Below are positions 7,671-16,331 of a stretch of 64,000 bases of DNA, piece after piece (within the stretch, counting starts at the first letter, position 1; the number at the start of each line of letters is the position of its first letter). The stretch is from Burkholderia multivorans ATCC BAA-247 (GTDB lineage Bacteria > Pseudomonadota > Gammaproteobacteria > Burkholderiales > Burkholderiaceae), in the NCBI RefSeq assembly GCF_000959525.1, contig NZ_CP009832.1, positions 1,426,001 to 1,490,000 of the forward strand, read 5' to 3'. Made by a program: the position numbers and the translations under genes. The notes beneath the pieces are model-generated. The model was given only the letters and a program-made list of their open reading frames with translations. It did no database searches and was not told the DNA's origin.

Positions 7671-8519
7671 CTACAACTGCGCGGCGGCCGCGATCAGCGT
7701 CGCTTCCAGCGCGAGCGTCGAGCGCGACGCAGCCGCCGGCCGGTCGATCACGTATTCGAGCTCGCCGAGTTCCGGCAGCCCGGCATCGAGCCGAGCGAGC
7801 CCGGCGGGAATCACGTAGCCGGCGAACGCGCTGACGCCGAGCCCCGCGCTCGCGGCCGCGCGCAACACCGCGATGCTGCTGCTGACGACCGCGATCCGGT
7901 ACGGCCGCCCGACCGCTTCGAGCGATTCGAGCACGCGGCGGCGCGACACGCTCGGCTCCGGATGCAGCGCGAGCGGCAGCACGGTCTCGTGGCCCGTGAT
8001 CCGCGAATCGGGGCCCGTGCACCAGTACAGCGGTTCGCTGCGGATCACGCGGCCGCGCCGGCTGCCCGCGATCCGCTTCGCGAACACGAGATCGTGCCGG
8101 CCTTCGTCGAGCGCGTCGAACAGGTCGCCGGACAGCCCCGTCGCGATCGCGAGCTCGACGTCCGGGTTGCGCTGCACGAAACTCGCGAGCGCGGCCGTCA
8201 GATGCGCGGACGCGAAATCCTCCGACATGGCGAGCCGCACCTTGCCCGACAGCGGCGGCCCGCACACCGACGTAACGGCCTCGTCCATCAGCTCGAGAAT
8301 CCGCACCGCGTAGCGCAGCAGCGCATCGCCGTGCTGCGACAGGCGCACGTTGCGCGTGTCGCGCTCGAACAGCGGCCGGTCGAGCAGCTCCTCGAGTCGG
8401 CGGATGTGCTGGCTCACGGTCGACTGCGACAGGCTCACGCGCTCGGACGCGGCGGTAAAGCTGCCGGACTGCGCGACGGCGACGAAGCTGCGCAGCAGCT
8501 CGGGCGGTAATGGACGCAT
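7671..8519 (-). CDS. LysR-type regulator, probable activator of the malonate genes (MdcR-like)
   Basis: A 282-residue LysR regulator. The N-terminal helix-turn-helix (SFTAASERVSLSQSTVSQHIRRLEELL) is complete and an effector-binding domain follows from about residue 90. The ATG at 8519 is preferred over the in-frame start at 8531 because LysR proteins usually begin shortly before the helix that starts ELLRSFVAV. It is transcribed divergently from madL, the first gene of the malonate cluster. LysR regulators named MdcR occupy this position in other malonate clusters, which supports the role by context; no operator was identified. Confidence 0.75.
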   Translation of the reverse strand: MRPLPPELLRSFVAVAQSGSFTAASERVSLSQSTVSQHIRRLEELLDRPLFERDTRNVRLSQHGDALLRYAVRILELMDEAVTSVCGPPLSGKVRLAMSEDFASAHLTAALASFVQRNPDVELAIATGLSGDLFDALDEGRHDLVFAKRIAGSRRGRVIRSEPLYWCTGPDSRITGHETVLPLALHPEPSVSRRRVLESLEAVGRPYRIAVVSSSIAVLRAAASAGLGVSAFAGYVIPAGLARLDAGLPELGELEYVIDRPAAASRSTLALEATLIAAAAQL

Positions 8520-8845
8520 TGCTAAATCCACTGAATCGGTTTCGACAACTTCATAAATGGCCGGATTTTGCGGCGCTAGTATCGATTCACGCGCCGGTCG
8601 GCCCGCATGGCGGACGCCCGGACGCGCAACCCGCGTCGCGCCGCCGGCTGCTTCGGTCAGTCTACGGCATCCGGCGTCCGGCCCGAAACCGCATCATCCC
8701 ATCGACCGCCCGAGAACGCGTCCGCACGACGGCGCACCGGGCCGCGGCGCACCGCCGCAGGAGACGGCTTCCGCACGGATCGGCGTGCGGCGATCGGTTC
8801 CCGCGAGCGTTCCGGCGCCGTCACGAAGAGACTTGGAGACGACTC
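8520..8845. other. Divergent control region between the LysR gene and madL
   Basis: This 326-bp region should hold the promoters of both the regulator and the malonate operon. The part nearest the regulator (about 8520-8590) is relatively AT-rich, with a -10-like TAGTAT at 8577-8582. I found no clear -35 partner and no convincing LysR dyad. The rest is GC-rich and featureless. Confidence 0.5.
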
Positions 8846-9241
8846 ATGATCATCTACGGAACCGCGCTGCTGGCGTTCTGCCATCTGGCCGGGCTGTTTC
8901 TCGGCGATCTGCTGGGCGCCGCGATCGGCGTGAAAACCAACGTCGGCGGCGTCGGCATCGCGATGCTGCTGCTGATCTGCCTGCGGCTCTGGCTGCACCG
9001 GCGCGGCTGGCTGCCGAAGGAAACCGAGGCGGGCGTCGGTTTCTGGGGCGCGATGTACATCCCGGTCGTCGTCGCGATGGCGGCGAACCAGAACGTCGTC
9101 GCCGCGCTGAAGGGCGGCCCCGTCGCGCTGCTCGCGGCGGTCGGCGCCGTCGCGATCTGCGCATGCTGCATCGCGGTACTCGCCCGCACCGGACGCGACG
9201 ACACCGCGTTCGCCGGTGTGCCGCAACTCGACGAACAGTGA
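8846..9241 (+). CDS. madL: Malonate transporter subunit MadL
   Basis: A 131-residue membrane protein with four hydrophobic segments. It begins MIIYGTALLAFCHLAG and has GVKTNVGGVGIAMLLL near residue 30, as in the MadL subunit of the sodium-dependent malonate carrier. MadL and MadM together import malonate for the cytoplasmic decarboxylase encoded downstream. GGAGA stands upstream of the ATG. The gene is followed after 11 bp by madM. The gene order identifies it as firmly as its sequence does. Confidence 0.9.
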   Translation: MIIYGTALLAFCHLAGLFLGDLLGAAIGVKTNVGGVGIAMLLLICLRLWLHRRGWLPKETEAGVGFWGAMYIPVVVAMAANQNVVAALKGGPVALLAAVGAVAICACCIAVLARTGRDDTAFAGVPQLDEQ

Positions 9242-9252
9242 GGGAGGCCGCG

Positions 9253-10020
9253 ATGCTGCAGATGCTCGAAAAGGTAGTGGCCCACAACGGGCTCGTCGCG
9301 TCGTTCGCGCTCGTCGGCCTGATCATGTGGCTGTCGTCGATCGCGTCGCGCAAGCTCACGTTCGGCCGTGTGCACGGCTCCGCGATCGCGATCGTGATCG
9401 GCCTCGCGCTCGCCTATGTCGGCGGCGCGCTGACCGGCGGCGAGAAGGGGCTGGCCGACGTGCCGCTGTTCGCCGGCATCGGCCTGATGGGCGGCGCGAT
9501 GCTGCGCGATTTCGCGATCGTCGCGACCGCGTTCGAAGTGCAGCCGACCGAGGCGCGCAAGGCGGGGCTCGTCGGCGTCGTGTCGCTGCTGCTCGGCACC
9601 GTGCTGCCGTTCATCGTCGGCGCGTGCGTCGCGCGCGCGTTCGGCTATACCGATGCGGTCAGCATGACGACGATCGGCGCGGGCGCCGTCACGTACATCG
9701 TCGGGCCCGTCACGGGCGCGGCGATCGGCGCGAGTTCCGACGTGATTGCGCTCAGCATCGCGACCGGGCTCGTCAAGGCGATCATCGTGATGGTCGGCAC
9801 GCCGGTCGCGGCCAACTTCATGGGCCTGAAGACGCCGCGCTCCGCGATGATCTTCGGCGGCCTGGCCGGCACCGTCAGCGGCGTCAGCGCCGGGCTCGCG
9901 GCGACGGACCGGCGGCTCGTGCCGTACGGCGCGCTCGTCGCGACGTTCCATACGGGCGTCGGCTGCCTGCTCGGGCCGTCGCTGCTGTTCTTCACGACGC
10001 GCGCGCTGGTCGGCGCGTGA
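9253..10020 (+). CDS. madM: Malonate transporter subunit MadM
   Basis: A 255-residue polytopic membrane protein with about eight helices, the larger half of the MadLM malonate carrier. The sequence is rich in Gly and Ala within membrane segments (GLMGGAMLRDFAIVATAFEV, VTGAAIGASSDVIALSIATG). GGGAGG lies upstream of the ATG. MadL ends 11 bp earlier, so the two subunits are made from one message. A gap of 146 bp separates it from mdcA, a possible place for an internal promoter. Confidence 0.9.
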   Translation: MLQMLEKVVAHNGLVASFALVGLIMWLSSIASRKLTFGRVHGSAIAIVIGLALAYVGGALTGGEKGLADVPLFAGIGLMGGAMLRDFAIVATAFEVQPTEARKAGLVGVVSLLLGTVLPFIVGACVARAFGYTDAVSMTTIGAGAVTYIVGPVTGAAIGASSDVIALSIATGLVKAIIVMVGTPVAANFMGLKTPRSAMIFGGLAGTVSGVSAGLAATDRRLVPYGALVATFHTGVGCLLGPSLLFFTTRALVGA

Positions 10021-10166
10021 GTGGCGCGGATGCGGGCCGCTCGCGTGTGCGACGCGCCGGCGCGCATCCATCGCGGCGCCCTCTGAGTCGCATTGCCCAA
10101 CATCATCAATCGGCGGCGTCGCGAGGCTTAGAATGCCGCAGAACCATCGAAGCAGGAGAACTGTTC

Positions 10167-11813
10167 ATGACGGGATGGAATCACGCGCGGCAGGCGCGCG
10201 ATGCGCGCATTGCGGCCGGCGCGGCGTTCGCGCGCGGCAAGCGCGTCGATGCGCGCGACGCGGTCGCGCTGCTCGAAGCGGTGCTGCGGCCCGGCGATCG
10301 CGTGTGCCTCGAAGGCGACAACCAGAAGCAGGCCGACCTGCTCGCGACGGCGCTCGCCGACGTCGACAGCGCGAAGGTGCACGACCTGCACATGGTGCAG
10401 TCGGGCGTCGTGCTGCCCGAGCATCTCGACGTGTTCGAGCGCGGCATCGCGAAGCGGCTCGACTTCGCATATTCGGGCCCGCAGTCGCAGCGCATCGCCA
10501 AGCTGCTGTTCGGCGGCAAGATCGCGCTCGGTGCCGTGCACACGTATCTCGAGCTGTTCGCCCGCTACTTCATCGATCTCACGCCGCACGTCGCGTTGAT
10601 CGCCGCGGTCAGCGCGGACGCGGACGGCAACCTGTACACGGGCCCGAACACCGAGGACACGCCGACCGTCGTCGAAGCGACCGCGTTCAAGGACGGCATC
10701 GTGATCGCGCAGGTGGACCGCATCGTCGACAAGGTGCCGCGCGTCGACATCCCCGGCGATCGCGTGCATTTCGTCGTCGAGGCCGGCCGCCCGTTCTACG
10801 TGGAGCCGCTGTTCACGCGCGATCCGGCCGCGATCACCGAGACGCAGATCCTGACCGCGATGCTGGCGATCAAGGGCATCTACGAGCCGTACGGCATCAA
10901 GCGCCTGAACCACGGCATCGGCTTCAACACCGCGGCGATCGAGCTGCTGCTGCCGACCTACGGCGCGAAGCTCGGGCTGAAGGGCAAGGTCTGCACGCAC
11001 TGGGCGCTCAACCCGCACCCGACGCTGATTCCGGCGATCGAATCGGGCTGGGTCGAGCAGATCCACTGCTTCGGTTCCGAGGTCGGGATGGATGAATACA
11101 TCCGCGCGCGTTCCGACGTCTGGTTCACGGGCCCGGACGGTTCGCTGCGCTCGAACCGCGCGTTCTGCCAGACGGCCGGCCTCTATGCGTGCGACATGTT
11201 CATCGGCTCGACGTTGCAGATCGATCTGTCCGGCCATTCGTCGACGGTCACGGCCGAGCGGATCGCCGGCTTCGGCGGCGCGCCGAACATGGGCAGCGAC
11301 GCGCGCGGCCGGCGCCATCCGAGCGAACCGTGGCTGAAGGCCGGCGCCGAAGCCGATCCCGATACGCCGGCCGCGCTGCGGCGCGGGCGCAAGCTCGTCG
11401 TGCAGATCGGCGAGACCTTCGGCGACAAGAACGTGCCGATGTTCGTCGAGAAGCTCGACGCGCTGAAGCTCGCGGACAAGCTGCAGCTCGATCTGGCGCC
11501 GATCATGGTCTACGGCGACGACGTCACGCACATCGTCACCGAGGAAGGCATCGCGAACCTGCTGATGTGCCGCGACCGCGACGAACGCGAGCAAGCGATT
11601 CGCGGCGTGGCCGGCTACACGGAAATCGGCCGCGGCCGCGACCGCAGGATGGTCGAGCGGCTGCGCGAGCGCGGCGTGATCCGCCGGCCGGAGGATCTCG
11701 GTATCGATCCGCTCGACGCGGACCGTCGCTGGCTCGCCGCGCGCTCGATCAAGGATCTCGTGCACTGGTCGGGCGGGCTGTACGCACCGCCTGCCCGGTT
11801 CCGCAACTGGTAA
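10167..11813 (+). CDS. mdcA: Malonate decarboxylase alpha subunit (acetyl-S-ACP:malonate ACP transferase)
   Basis: A 548-residue cytoplasmic enzyme, the usual size for MdcA. It exchanges the acetyl group on the decarboxylase acyl carrier protein for malonate, forming malonyl-S-ACP and releasing acetate. The sequence has the CoA-transferase-like fold with GDRVCLEGDNQKQADLLA near residue 45 and long conserved blocks such as ALNPHPTLIPAIESGWVEQ. GGAGAA lies just before the ATG at 10167. It is the first structural gene of the decarboxylase operon and runs into mdcC after 10 bp. Confidence 0.95.
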   Translation: MTGWNHARQARDARIAAGAAFARGKRVDARDAVALLEAVLRPGDRVCLEGDNQKQADLLATALADVDSAKVHDLHMVQSGVVLPEHLDVFERGIAKRLDFAYSGPQSQRIAKLLFGGKIALGAVHTYLELFARYFIDLTPHVALIAAVSADADGNLYTGPNTEDTPTVVEATAFKDGIVIAQVDRIVDKVPRVDIPGDRVHFVVEAGRPFYVEPLFTRDPAAITETQILTAMLAIKGIYEPYGIKRLNHGIGFNTAAIELLLPTYGAKLGLKGKVCTHWALNPHPTLIPAIESGWVEQIHCFGSEVGMDEYIRARSDVWFTGPDGSLRSNRAFCQTAGLYACDMFIGSTLQIDLSGHSSTVTAERIAGFGGAPNMGSDARGRRHPSEPWLKAGAEADPDTPAALRRGRKLVVQIGETFGDKNVPMFVEKLDALKLADKLQLDLAPIMVYGDDVTHIVTEEGIANLLMCRDRDEREQAIRGVAGYTEIGRGRDRRMVERLRERGVIRRPEDLGIDPLDADRRWLAARSIKDLVHWSGGLYAPPARFRNW

Positions 11814-11823
11814 GGAACAGCGC

Positions 11824-12138
11824 ATGGAACAGTTGAACTATCGGTTCACCGCACGCGCGCGCGCGAAGGGCGAGCGGCCGATGGCGCTCGTCGGCGTCGT
11901 CGCGTCCGGCAATCTCGAGGTGCTCGTCGAGCGCGTGCTGCCGGGCAACGAGTGCGAGATCGACATCCGCACCGCGGCGGTCGGCTTCGGCGCGGTGTGG
12001 CAGGCCGTCGTGTCGGATTTCGTCGAACGGCGCGCGCCGGGCGGCCTGAAGCTGTCGATCAACGACGGCGGCGCGCGGCCCGACATGGTGTCGCTGCGGC
12101 TCGCGCAGGCCGTGCGCGCAATCGAAGGGGAGGTGTGA
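11824..12138 (+). CDS. mdcC: Malonate decarboxylase acyl carrier protein (delta subunit)
   Basis: A 104-residue specialised acyl carrier protein. It carries the 2'-(5''-phosphoribosyl)-3'-dephospho-CoA prosthetic group on a serine, probably that in VVASGNLEVLVER near residue 28, which is the conserved attachment site of MdcC and of citrate-lyase ACP. The group holds the acetyl or malonyl thioester during decarboxylation. Its stop codon overlaps the ATG of mdcD by one base, implying translational coupling. The cofactor is supplied by MdcB and MdcG, encoded downstream. Confidence 0.93.
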   Translation: MEQLNYRFTARARAKGERPMALVGVVASGNLEVLVERVLPGNECEIDIRTAAVGFGAVWQAVVSDFVERRAPGGLKLSINDGGARPDMVSLRLAQAVRAIEGEV

Positions 12139-13070
12139 TGACCGAAGCGATCCACGACGCGCCCGCATTCGTCGCGAACGCGGCGAGCTGGTACGAGGCG
12201 TCGGCGCGGCAGCGCGTCGATGCCTTGCTCGACGACGGCAGCTTCACCGAATTCCTCGGGCCGGCCGAGCGCGTGACGAGCCCGCATCTGCCGCTGTTCG
12301 ACCTGCCGCAGCAGTTCGACGACGGGATGATCGTCGGCTGCGGCCGGCTCGACGGCAAGCCGGTGTTCGTCGCCGCGCAGGAGGGCCGCTTCATGGGCGG
12401 CGCGTTCGGCGAAGTGCACGGTGCCAAGCTCACGGGCCTGCTGCGCGCCGCGCGCGGCGGCGGCACGCCGGTGCTGATCCTGTTCGATACGGGCGGCGTG
12501 CGGTTGCAGGAAGCGAACGCGGGCGAGCTCGCGATTGCCGAGATCATGCGCGCGCTCGTCGACGCGCGCGCGGCCGGCGTGCCGGTGATCGGGCTGATTG
12601 GCGGGCGCGCCGGCTGCTACGGCGGCGGCGGGCTGCTCGCCGCGTGCTGCTCGGCGCTCGCGGTGTCGGAGCAGGGGCGCATCAGCGTATCGGGCCCCGA
12701 AGTAATCGAGACCAACCGCGGCGTCGAGGAATTCGACGCGAAGGACCGCGCGCTGATCTGGCGCACGATGGGCGGCAAGCACCGGCGGCTGATCGGCGGG
12801 GCGGAGCGCTACGTCGCCGACACGCCGGCCGCGTTTCGCGCGGCGGCGCTCGCGCTGCTCGAGCGCGCGCCGAAACTCGATGTCGCGACGCTGCGCGCCG
12901 AGCAGACGCGCCTCGACGCGCGCGTCGCGCGCTTCGGCGCCTGCGAGGATGCGCTCGACGTCTGGCGTGCGCTCGGCGCGCGCGTGCCAGAGGCGATCCC
13001 CGGCATGCCGGACGATGCGTTCGCGACGCTCGCCGACCAACTGCAGGAGCCGCAGCATGACGCTCGATGA
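12138..13070 (+). CDS. mdcD: Malonate decarboxylase beta subunit
   Basis: A 310-residue carboxyltransferase-fold subunit. With MdcE it decarboxylates malonyl-S-ACP to acetyl-S-ACP and CO2. The crotonase/carboxyltransferase fold shows in VFVAAQEGRFMGGAFGEVHG, then VLILFDTGGVRLQEAN and IGGRAGCYGGGGLLAACC, whose glycine-rich turns form the oxyanion hole. GGGGAGG lies before the ATG. The gene overlaps mdcC at its start and mdcE at its end (14 bp), so subunit stoichiometry is probably set by coupling. Confidence 0.95.
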   Translation: MTEAIHDAPAFVANAASWYEASARQRVDALLDDGSFTEFLGPAERVTSPHLPLFDLPQQFDDGMIVGCGRLDGKPVFVAAQEGRFMGGAFGEVHGAKLTGLLRAARGGGTPVLILFDTGGVRLQEANAGELAIAEIMRALVDARAAGVPVIGLIGGRAGCYGGGGLLAACCSALAVSEQGRISVSGPEVIETNRGVEEFDAKDRALIWRTMGGKHRRLIGGAERYVADTPAAFRAAALALLERAPKLDVATLRAEQTRLDARVARFGACEDALDVWRALGARVPEAIPGMPDDAFATLADQLQEPQHDAR

Positions 13071-13764
13071 GGTTTTGAATTCGCTGTTTCCGCACGGCCA
13101 TGCCATCGCGCGCGAGCGTGGGCTGCTGACCGGCCACGCGTTGCTCGGCGGCGCGCGCGTCGACGTGATCGGTGTCGCCGAGCGCCTGCCGTTCGGAATC
13201 GACGAGGCGCTCGCGCTGTCCGCGCGCGTGCTCGACACGGTCGAGCGCGGCGACGCGACGCCGATCCTCGTGCTCGTCGACAGCGACAGCCAGCGGATGA
13301 GCAAGCGCGACGAATTGCTGGGCCTGAACGAAGCGCTCGCGCATCTTGCGAAGTGTCTGATGGTCGCGGACCAGGCCGGACATCGGACGATCGGGCTGCT
13401 GTACGGCCATACGGCCGCCGGCGCCTTCATCGCGACCGCGCTCGCGACGCGCACGCTGCTTGCGCTACCCGGTGCCGAGCCGGAGGTGATGGATCTGCCG
13501 TCGATGTCGCGCGTGACGAAGCTGCCGATCGACGTGCTGAAGGAGATGGCGCGGTCGACGGCCGTGTTCGCACCGGGGCTCGACAATCTCGTGAAGATGG
13601 GTGCCGTCGACGCGGTGCTCGATCCGGCGCGCGCGCTGGACGCGCAGCTGGCCGAATGGCTCGGCAAGCCGGCCGACCGCGTCGATCGCCGGGCGGCGCG
13701 CGGGCGTCCGGTCGCGGCCGACGTCGCCGCGCGCGTCGAGGCGCTCGCGCGTGCCGCACGCTGA
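13057..13764 (+). CDS. mdcE: Malonate decarboxylase gamma subunit
   Basis: A 235-residue partner of MdcD. It has the acetyl-CoA-carboxylase-like fold with HTAAGAFIATALATRTLLALP near the middle and the core RMSKRDELLGLNEALAHLAK. Both subunits are needed for the decarboxylation step. The ATG at 13057 lies inside the 3' end of mdcD, and the 3' end of mdcE in turn overlaps the GTG start of mdcG. The protein ends in a charged Arg/Ala-rich tail. Confidence 0.93.
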   Translation: MTLDEVLNSLFPHGHAIARERGLLTGHALLGGARVDVIGVAERLPFGIDEALALSARVLDTVERGDATPILVLVDSDSQRMSKRDELLGLNEALAHLAKCLMVADQAGHRTIGLLYGHTAAGAFIATALATRTLLALPGAEPEVMDLPSMSRVTKLPIDVLKEMARSTAVFAPGLDNLVKMGAVDAVLDPARALDAQLAEWLGKPADRVDRRAARGRPVAADVAARVEALARAAR

Positions 13765-14419
13765 CGCACCGCTGCGCCGCCACACGCTCGTCACGCTGAC
13801 GGCCGACGGCTGGCGCACGGCCTTGGCGCGCGATCCGGCGCTTGCCGCCGATCCCGTCGTGCGCGCGTGGGCCGACGGCGCGCGGCCGCTCGTGGTGCGC
13901 CGCGCGTCGCCGGACGAGGCGGCCGCCGGCCGCGTGCCGCTCGGCATACCGCTGCCGCCGGCTGCCGGCAAGCGCCGCATCGCGCTGAATGTCGCGCACA
14001 ATGCAGTCGCGACGGCCGGCCCGCCGCCGGCGTTCGCCGACGTGCTGGCGGCCGCGCCGCACGCGTGGCAGCTGACGCTGCGCGCACTCGACGCGCTCGG
14101 CGCGCGTTGCGGTGTGCAGGGCCGCGTGTTCGGCAGCCTCGCGTGGCAGGCGCTGACCGGCGACTCGTATCTGAGCGCATCGTCGGATCTCGACGTGCTG
14201 TTTCCGCTGCCGGCCGCGTCGTGCATCGCGCCGCTGCTCGACGGGCTCGCGGCGATCGCCGCGCACGCGCCGATGCGCATCGACGGCGAACTGCTGCGCG
14301 ACGACGGCGCGGGCGTCAACTGGCGCGAACTGCAGGCGCGCTTGCCCGAAGTCGCGGTGAAGACGGCGATCGCCGTCGAGCTGATGCCCGCGGCCGCGTT
14401 TGCCGGAGACGCGCCGTGA
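13751..14419 (+). CDS. mdcG: Malonate decarboxylase holo-ACP synthase (phosphoribosyl-dephospho-CoA transferase)
   Basis: A 222-residue nucleotidyltransferase that attaches the phosphoribosyl-dephospho-CoA group to the serine of MdcC. The nucleotidyltransferase motif is in RVFGSLAWQALTGDSYL followed by SASSDLDVLFPL, which provides the G-S and D-x-D residues for metal and triphosphate binding. The GTG start at 13751 is chosen because it overlaps the end of mdcE by 14 bp in an operon of overlapping genes; an internal start would cut into the conserved N-terminus. Its stop overlaps the start of mdcB by 4 bp (GTGA). Confidence 0.88.
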   Translation: MPHADAPLRRHTLVTLTADGWRTALARDPALAADPVVRAWADGARPLVVRRASPDEAAAGRVPLGIPLPPAAGKRRIALNVAHNAVATAGPPPAFADVLAAAPHAWQLTLRALDALGARCGVQGRVFGSLAWQALTGDSYLSASSDLDVLFPLPAASCIAPLLDGLAAIAAHAPMRIDGELLRDDGAGVNWRELQARLPEVAVKTAIAVELMPAAAFAGDAP

Positions 14420-15285
14420 GCGCCGCAGCCGTTTGCCGCGCGCCGGCCGCATCCTGGTCGGACGCCGACCGTATCGCGGCGCTCGCCGAGCGCAGCCTCG
14501 TGCTCGAAATCGCAACCTATCCGAAGCCGGGGCTCGTCAGCCACGTCGATACGGGCAGCCATTCGGATATGGACGCCGCGACGTTCGCGCGCAGCGCGGC
14601 CGTGCTACGGCCGTTCTTCGCGGAACTGGCCGACGCGGGCGCGCGCGATGCCGAGATGGCCGCGCTGCGCAAGATCGGCCTGCGCGCGGAGCACGCGATG
14701 CTCGCCGCGACGGGCGGCGTCAACACGCATCGCGGCGCGATCTTCGGGCTCGGGCTGCTGTGCGCGGCGGCCGGCGCCCGCGCGCACGGCGGGGCGGCCG
14801 GTGCGCCTACGCTCGGCGCGTGGGTCGCGCGCCGCTGGGGCGCCGACATACTCGGCGGCCCGCGGCTGCCGGACAGCCACGGCGAACGCGCGAGCCGCCG
14901 CTACGGCGTCGGCGGCGCGCGCCGCGAAGCCGCGGACGGCTTTGCGACCGTGTACGGCATCGGCTTGCCTGCGCTACGGCGCGCGGCACGCGACGTGCCG
15001 GACGATGCCGAGGCCGCGCGCGTCGATGCGTGCTTCGCACTGATCGCCGCGCTCGACGACACGAATCTGCTGCATCGCGGCGGCCAGGCCGGCCTCGATT
15101 TCGCCCGCGCGACCGCGCGCGCGTTCGTCGCACGCGGTGGTGTGCGCGCGCGTGACTGGCGCCGGCACGCGGTGGCCGCGCATCGCGCGTTCGTCGCGCG
15201 ACGGCTGAGCCCCGGCGGCGCGGCCGACCTGCTCGCGATGAGTCTCTTCGTCGATGCATTCGACGCCGGCGAGGGCGCGCGATGA
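14416..15285 (+). CDS. mdcB: Triphosphoribosyl-dephospho-CoA synthase
   Basis: A 289-residue enzyme of the MdcB/CitG family. It makes 2'-(5''-triphosphoribosyl)-3'-dephospho-CoA from ATP and dephospho-CoA, the donor used by MdcG. Family motifs are visible: ATYPKPGLVSHVDTGSHSDM near residue 36 and GGVNTHRGAIFGLGLL near residue 103, then DTNLLHRGG near residue 213. Translation begins at a GTG that overlaps the stop of mdcG (GTGA) and ends by overlapping the ATG of mdcH (ATGA), consistent with tight coupling. Confidence 0.93.
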   Translation: MSAAAVCRAPAASWSDADRIAALAERSLVLEIATYPKPGLVSHVDTGSHSDMDAATFARSAAVLRPFFAELADAGARDAEMAALRKIGLRAEHAMLAATGGVNTHRGAIFGLGLLCAAAGARAHGGAAGAPTLGAWVARRWGADILGGPRLPDSHGERASRRYGVGGARREAADGFATVYGIGLPALRRAARDVPDDAEAARVDACFALIAALDDTNLLHRGGQAGLDFARATARAFVARGGVRARDWRRHAVAAHRAFVARRLSPGGAADLLAMSLFVDAFDAGEGAR

Positions 15286-16214
15286 CGCTCGCGATCCTTT
15301 GCTCGGGGCAGGGCGCGCAGCGCGCCGACATGTTTGCGCTGACGGGCGCCGCGCCGCAGGCCGACGCGCTGTTCGCCCACGCGGGCCGGCTGCTCGGCGA
15401 CGATCCGCGCGTGTGGGTGCGCGACGTCGCGCCGGATGCGTTGCGCGAGAACCGCGCCGCGCAGATTCTCTGTACGGTGCAGGCGCTCGCGGCGGCCGCG
15501 CTGCTCGACGCGCTGTGGCCGCGTCGGCGCTGCGTCGCCGGCTACAGCGTTGGCGAAGTGGCATCGTGGAGCGTCGCCGGCAGCCTCGATCCGCACGACG
15601 CGCTCGATCTCGCGGACGCGCGCGCACGTGCAATGGACGCCGCGAGCGGCGGCGACGAGCGCATGGCGTTCGTGCGCGGCTTGTCGCGTGCGCAGCTCGC
15701 CGCACTGTGCGACGGGCGCGAGGCGGCGATCGCCATCGCGAACCCGGGCGATGCGTTCGTGATCGCGGGCCGCCAGGCGGATGTCGATGCGGTCGCCGCG
15801 GACGCGGCGCGCGACGGCGCCCAGCGCGTCGCGCCGGTCTGCGTGCGGATCGCTTCGCACACGCGGCGCCTGGCGGCCGCCGTGCCCGCATTCCGCGCGT
15901 CGCTCGCGGCCGTGCGCGTGCAGCGGCCGCTTGCCGGCACGCGATTGTTTTCGGGGATCGACGGCGCATCGGTGCTCGACGTCGACGCGGGCCTCGACAA
16001 GCTCGCCCGGCAGATCGCCGAGCCGGTCGAGTGGGCGGCCTGTCTTGCTGCATGCGTCGAAGCGGGCGCGACCGCGTTTCTCGAACTCGGGCCGGGCCGC
16101 GCGCTCGCCGACATGGCGAGCGGCGCCTACCCGGCGCTGCCGGCGCGCAGCATCGCCGATTTCCGCTCGATCGACGGCGTCGCGCAGTGGCTCGCGCGCG
16201 TCGCAGCGCACTGA
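15282..16214 (+). CDS. mdcH: Malonyl-CoA:ACP malonyltransferase, epsilon subunit of malonate decarboxylase
   Basis: A 310-residue acyltransferase of the FabD type. It primes the decarboxylase by loading malonyl onto MdcC. The N-terminal LAILCSGQGAQ motif is present. The nucleophile elbow reads GYSVGE with Ser89; most family members have GHSxGE, so the usual histidine is a tyrosine here. SHTRRLAAAVP near residue 190 provides the catalytic histidine. The gene is last in the malonate operon, overlapping mdcB by 4 bp, and no clear terminator follows. Confidence 0.92.
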   Translation: MTLAILCSGQGAQRADMFALTGAAPQADALFAHAGRLLGDDPRVWVRDVAPDALRENRAAQILCTVQALAAAALLDALWPRRRCVAGYSVGEVASWSVAGSLDPHDALDLADARARAMDAASGGDERMAFVRGLSRAQLAALCDGREAAIAIANPGDAFVIAGRQADVDAVAADAARDGAQRVAPVCVRIASHTRRLAAAVPAFRASLAAVRVQRPLAGTRLFSGIDGASVLDVDAGLDKLARQIAEPVEWAACLAACVEAGATAFLELGPGRALADMASGAYPALPARSIADFRSIDGVAQWLARVAAH

Positions 16215-16293
16215 TCGGGCGCGTCGCAGCGCACGCATCGCCGCTCGCTCGCGGCCGAGTGTTGCGTCGGCGCAGCAGCGTCGCGACGCGCGC

Positions 16294-16321
16294 TTGCCAC
16301 GCGATTCGGCATCGCTACAAT
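16294..16321 (+). promoter_or_regulatory. Probable sigma-70 promoter of the phospholipase-D-like gene
   Basis: TTGCCA (16294-16299), a 16-base spacer and TACAAT (16316-16321) match the -35 and -10 consensus well. A start about seven bases after the -10 box would fall at 16328-16330, only 2-4 nt before the preferred ATG at 16332, so the message would be leaderless or nearly so. Confidence 0.6.
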
Positions 16322-16331
16322 GGCGCGCGCC

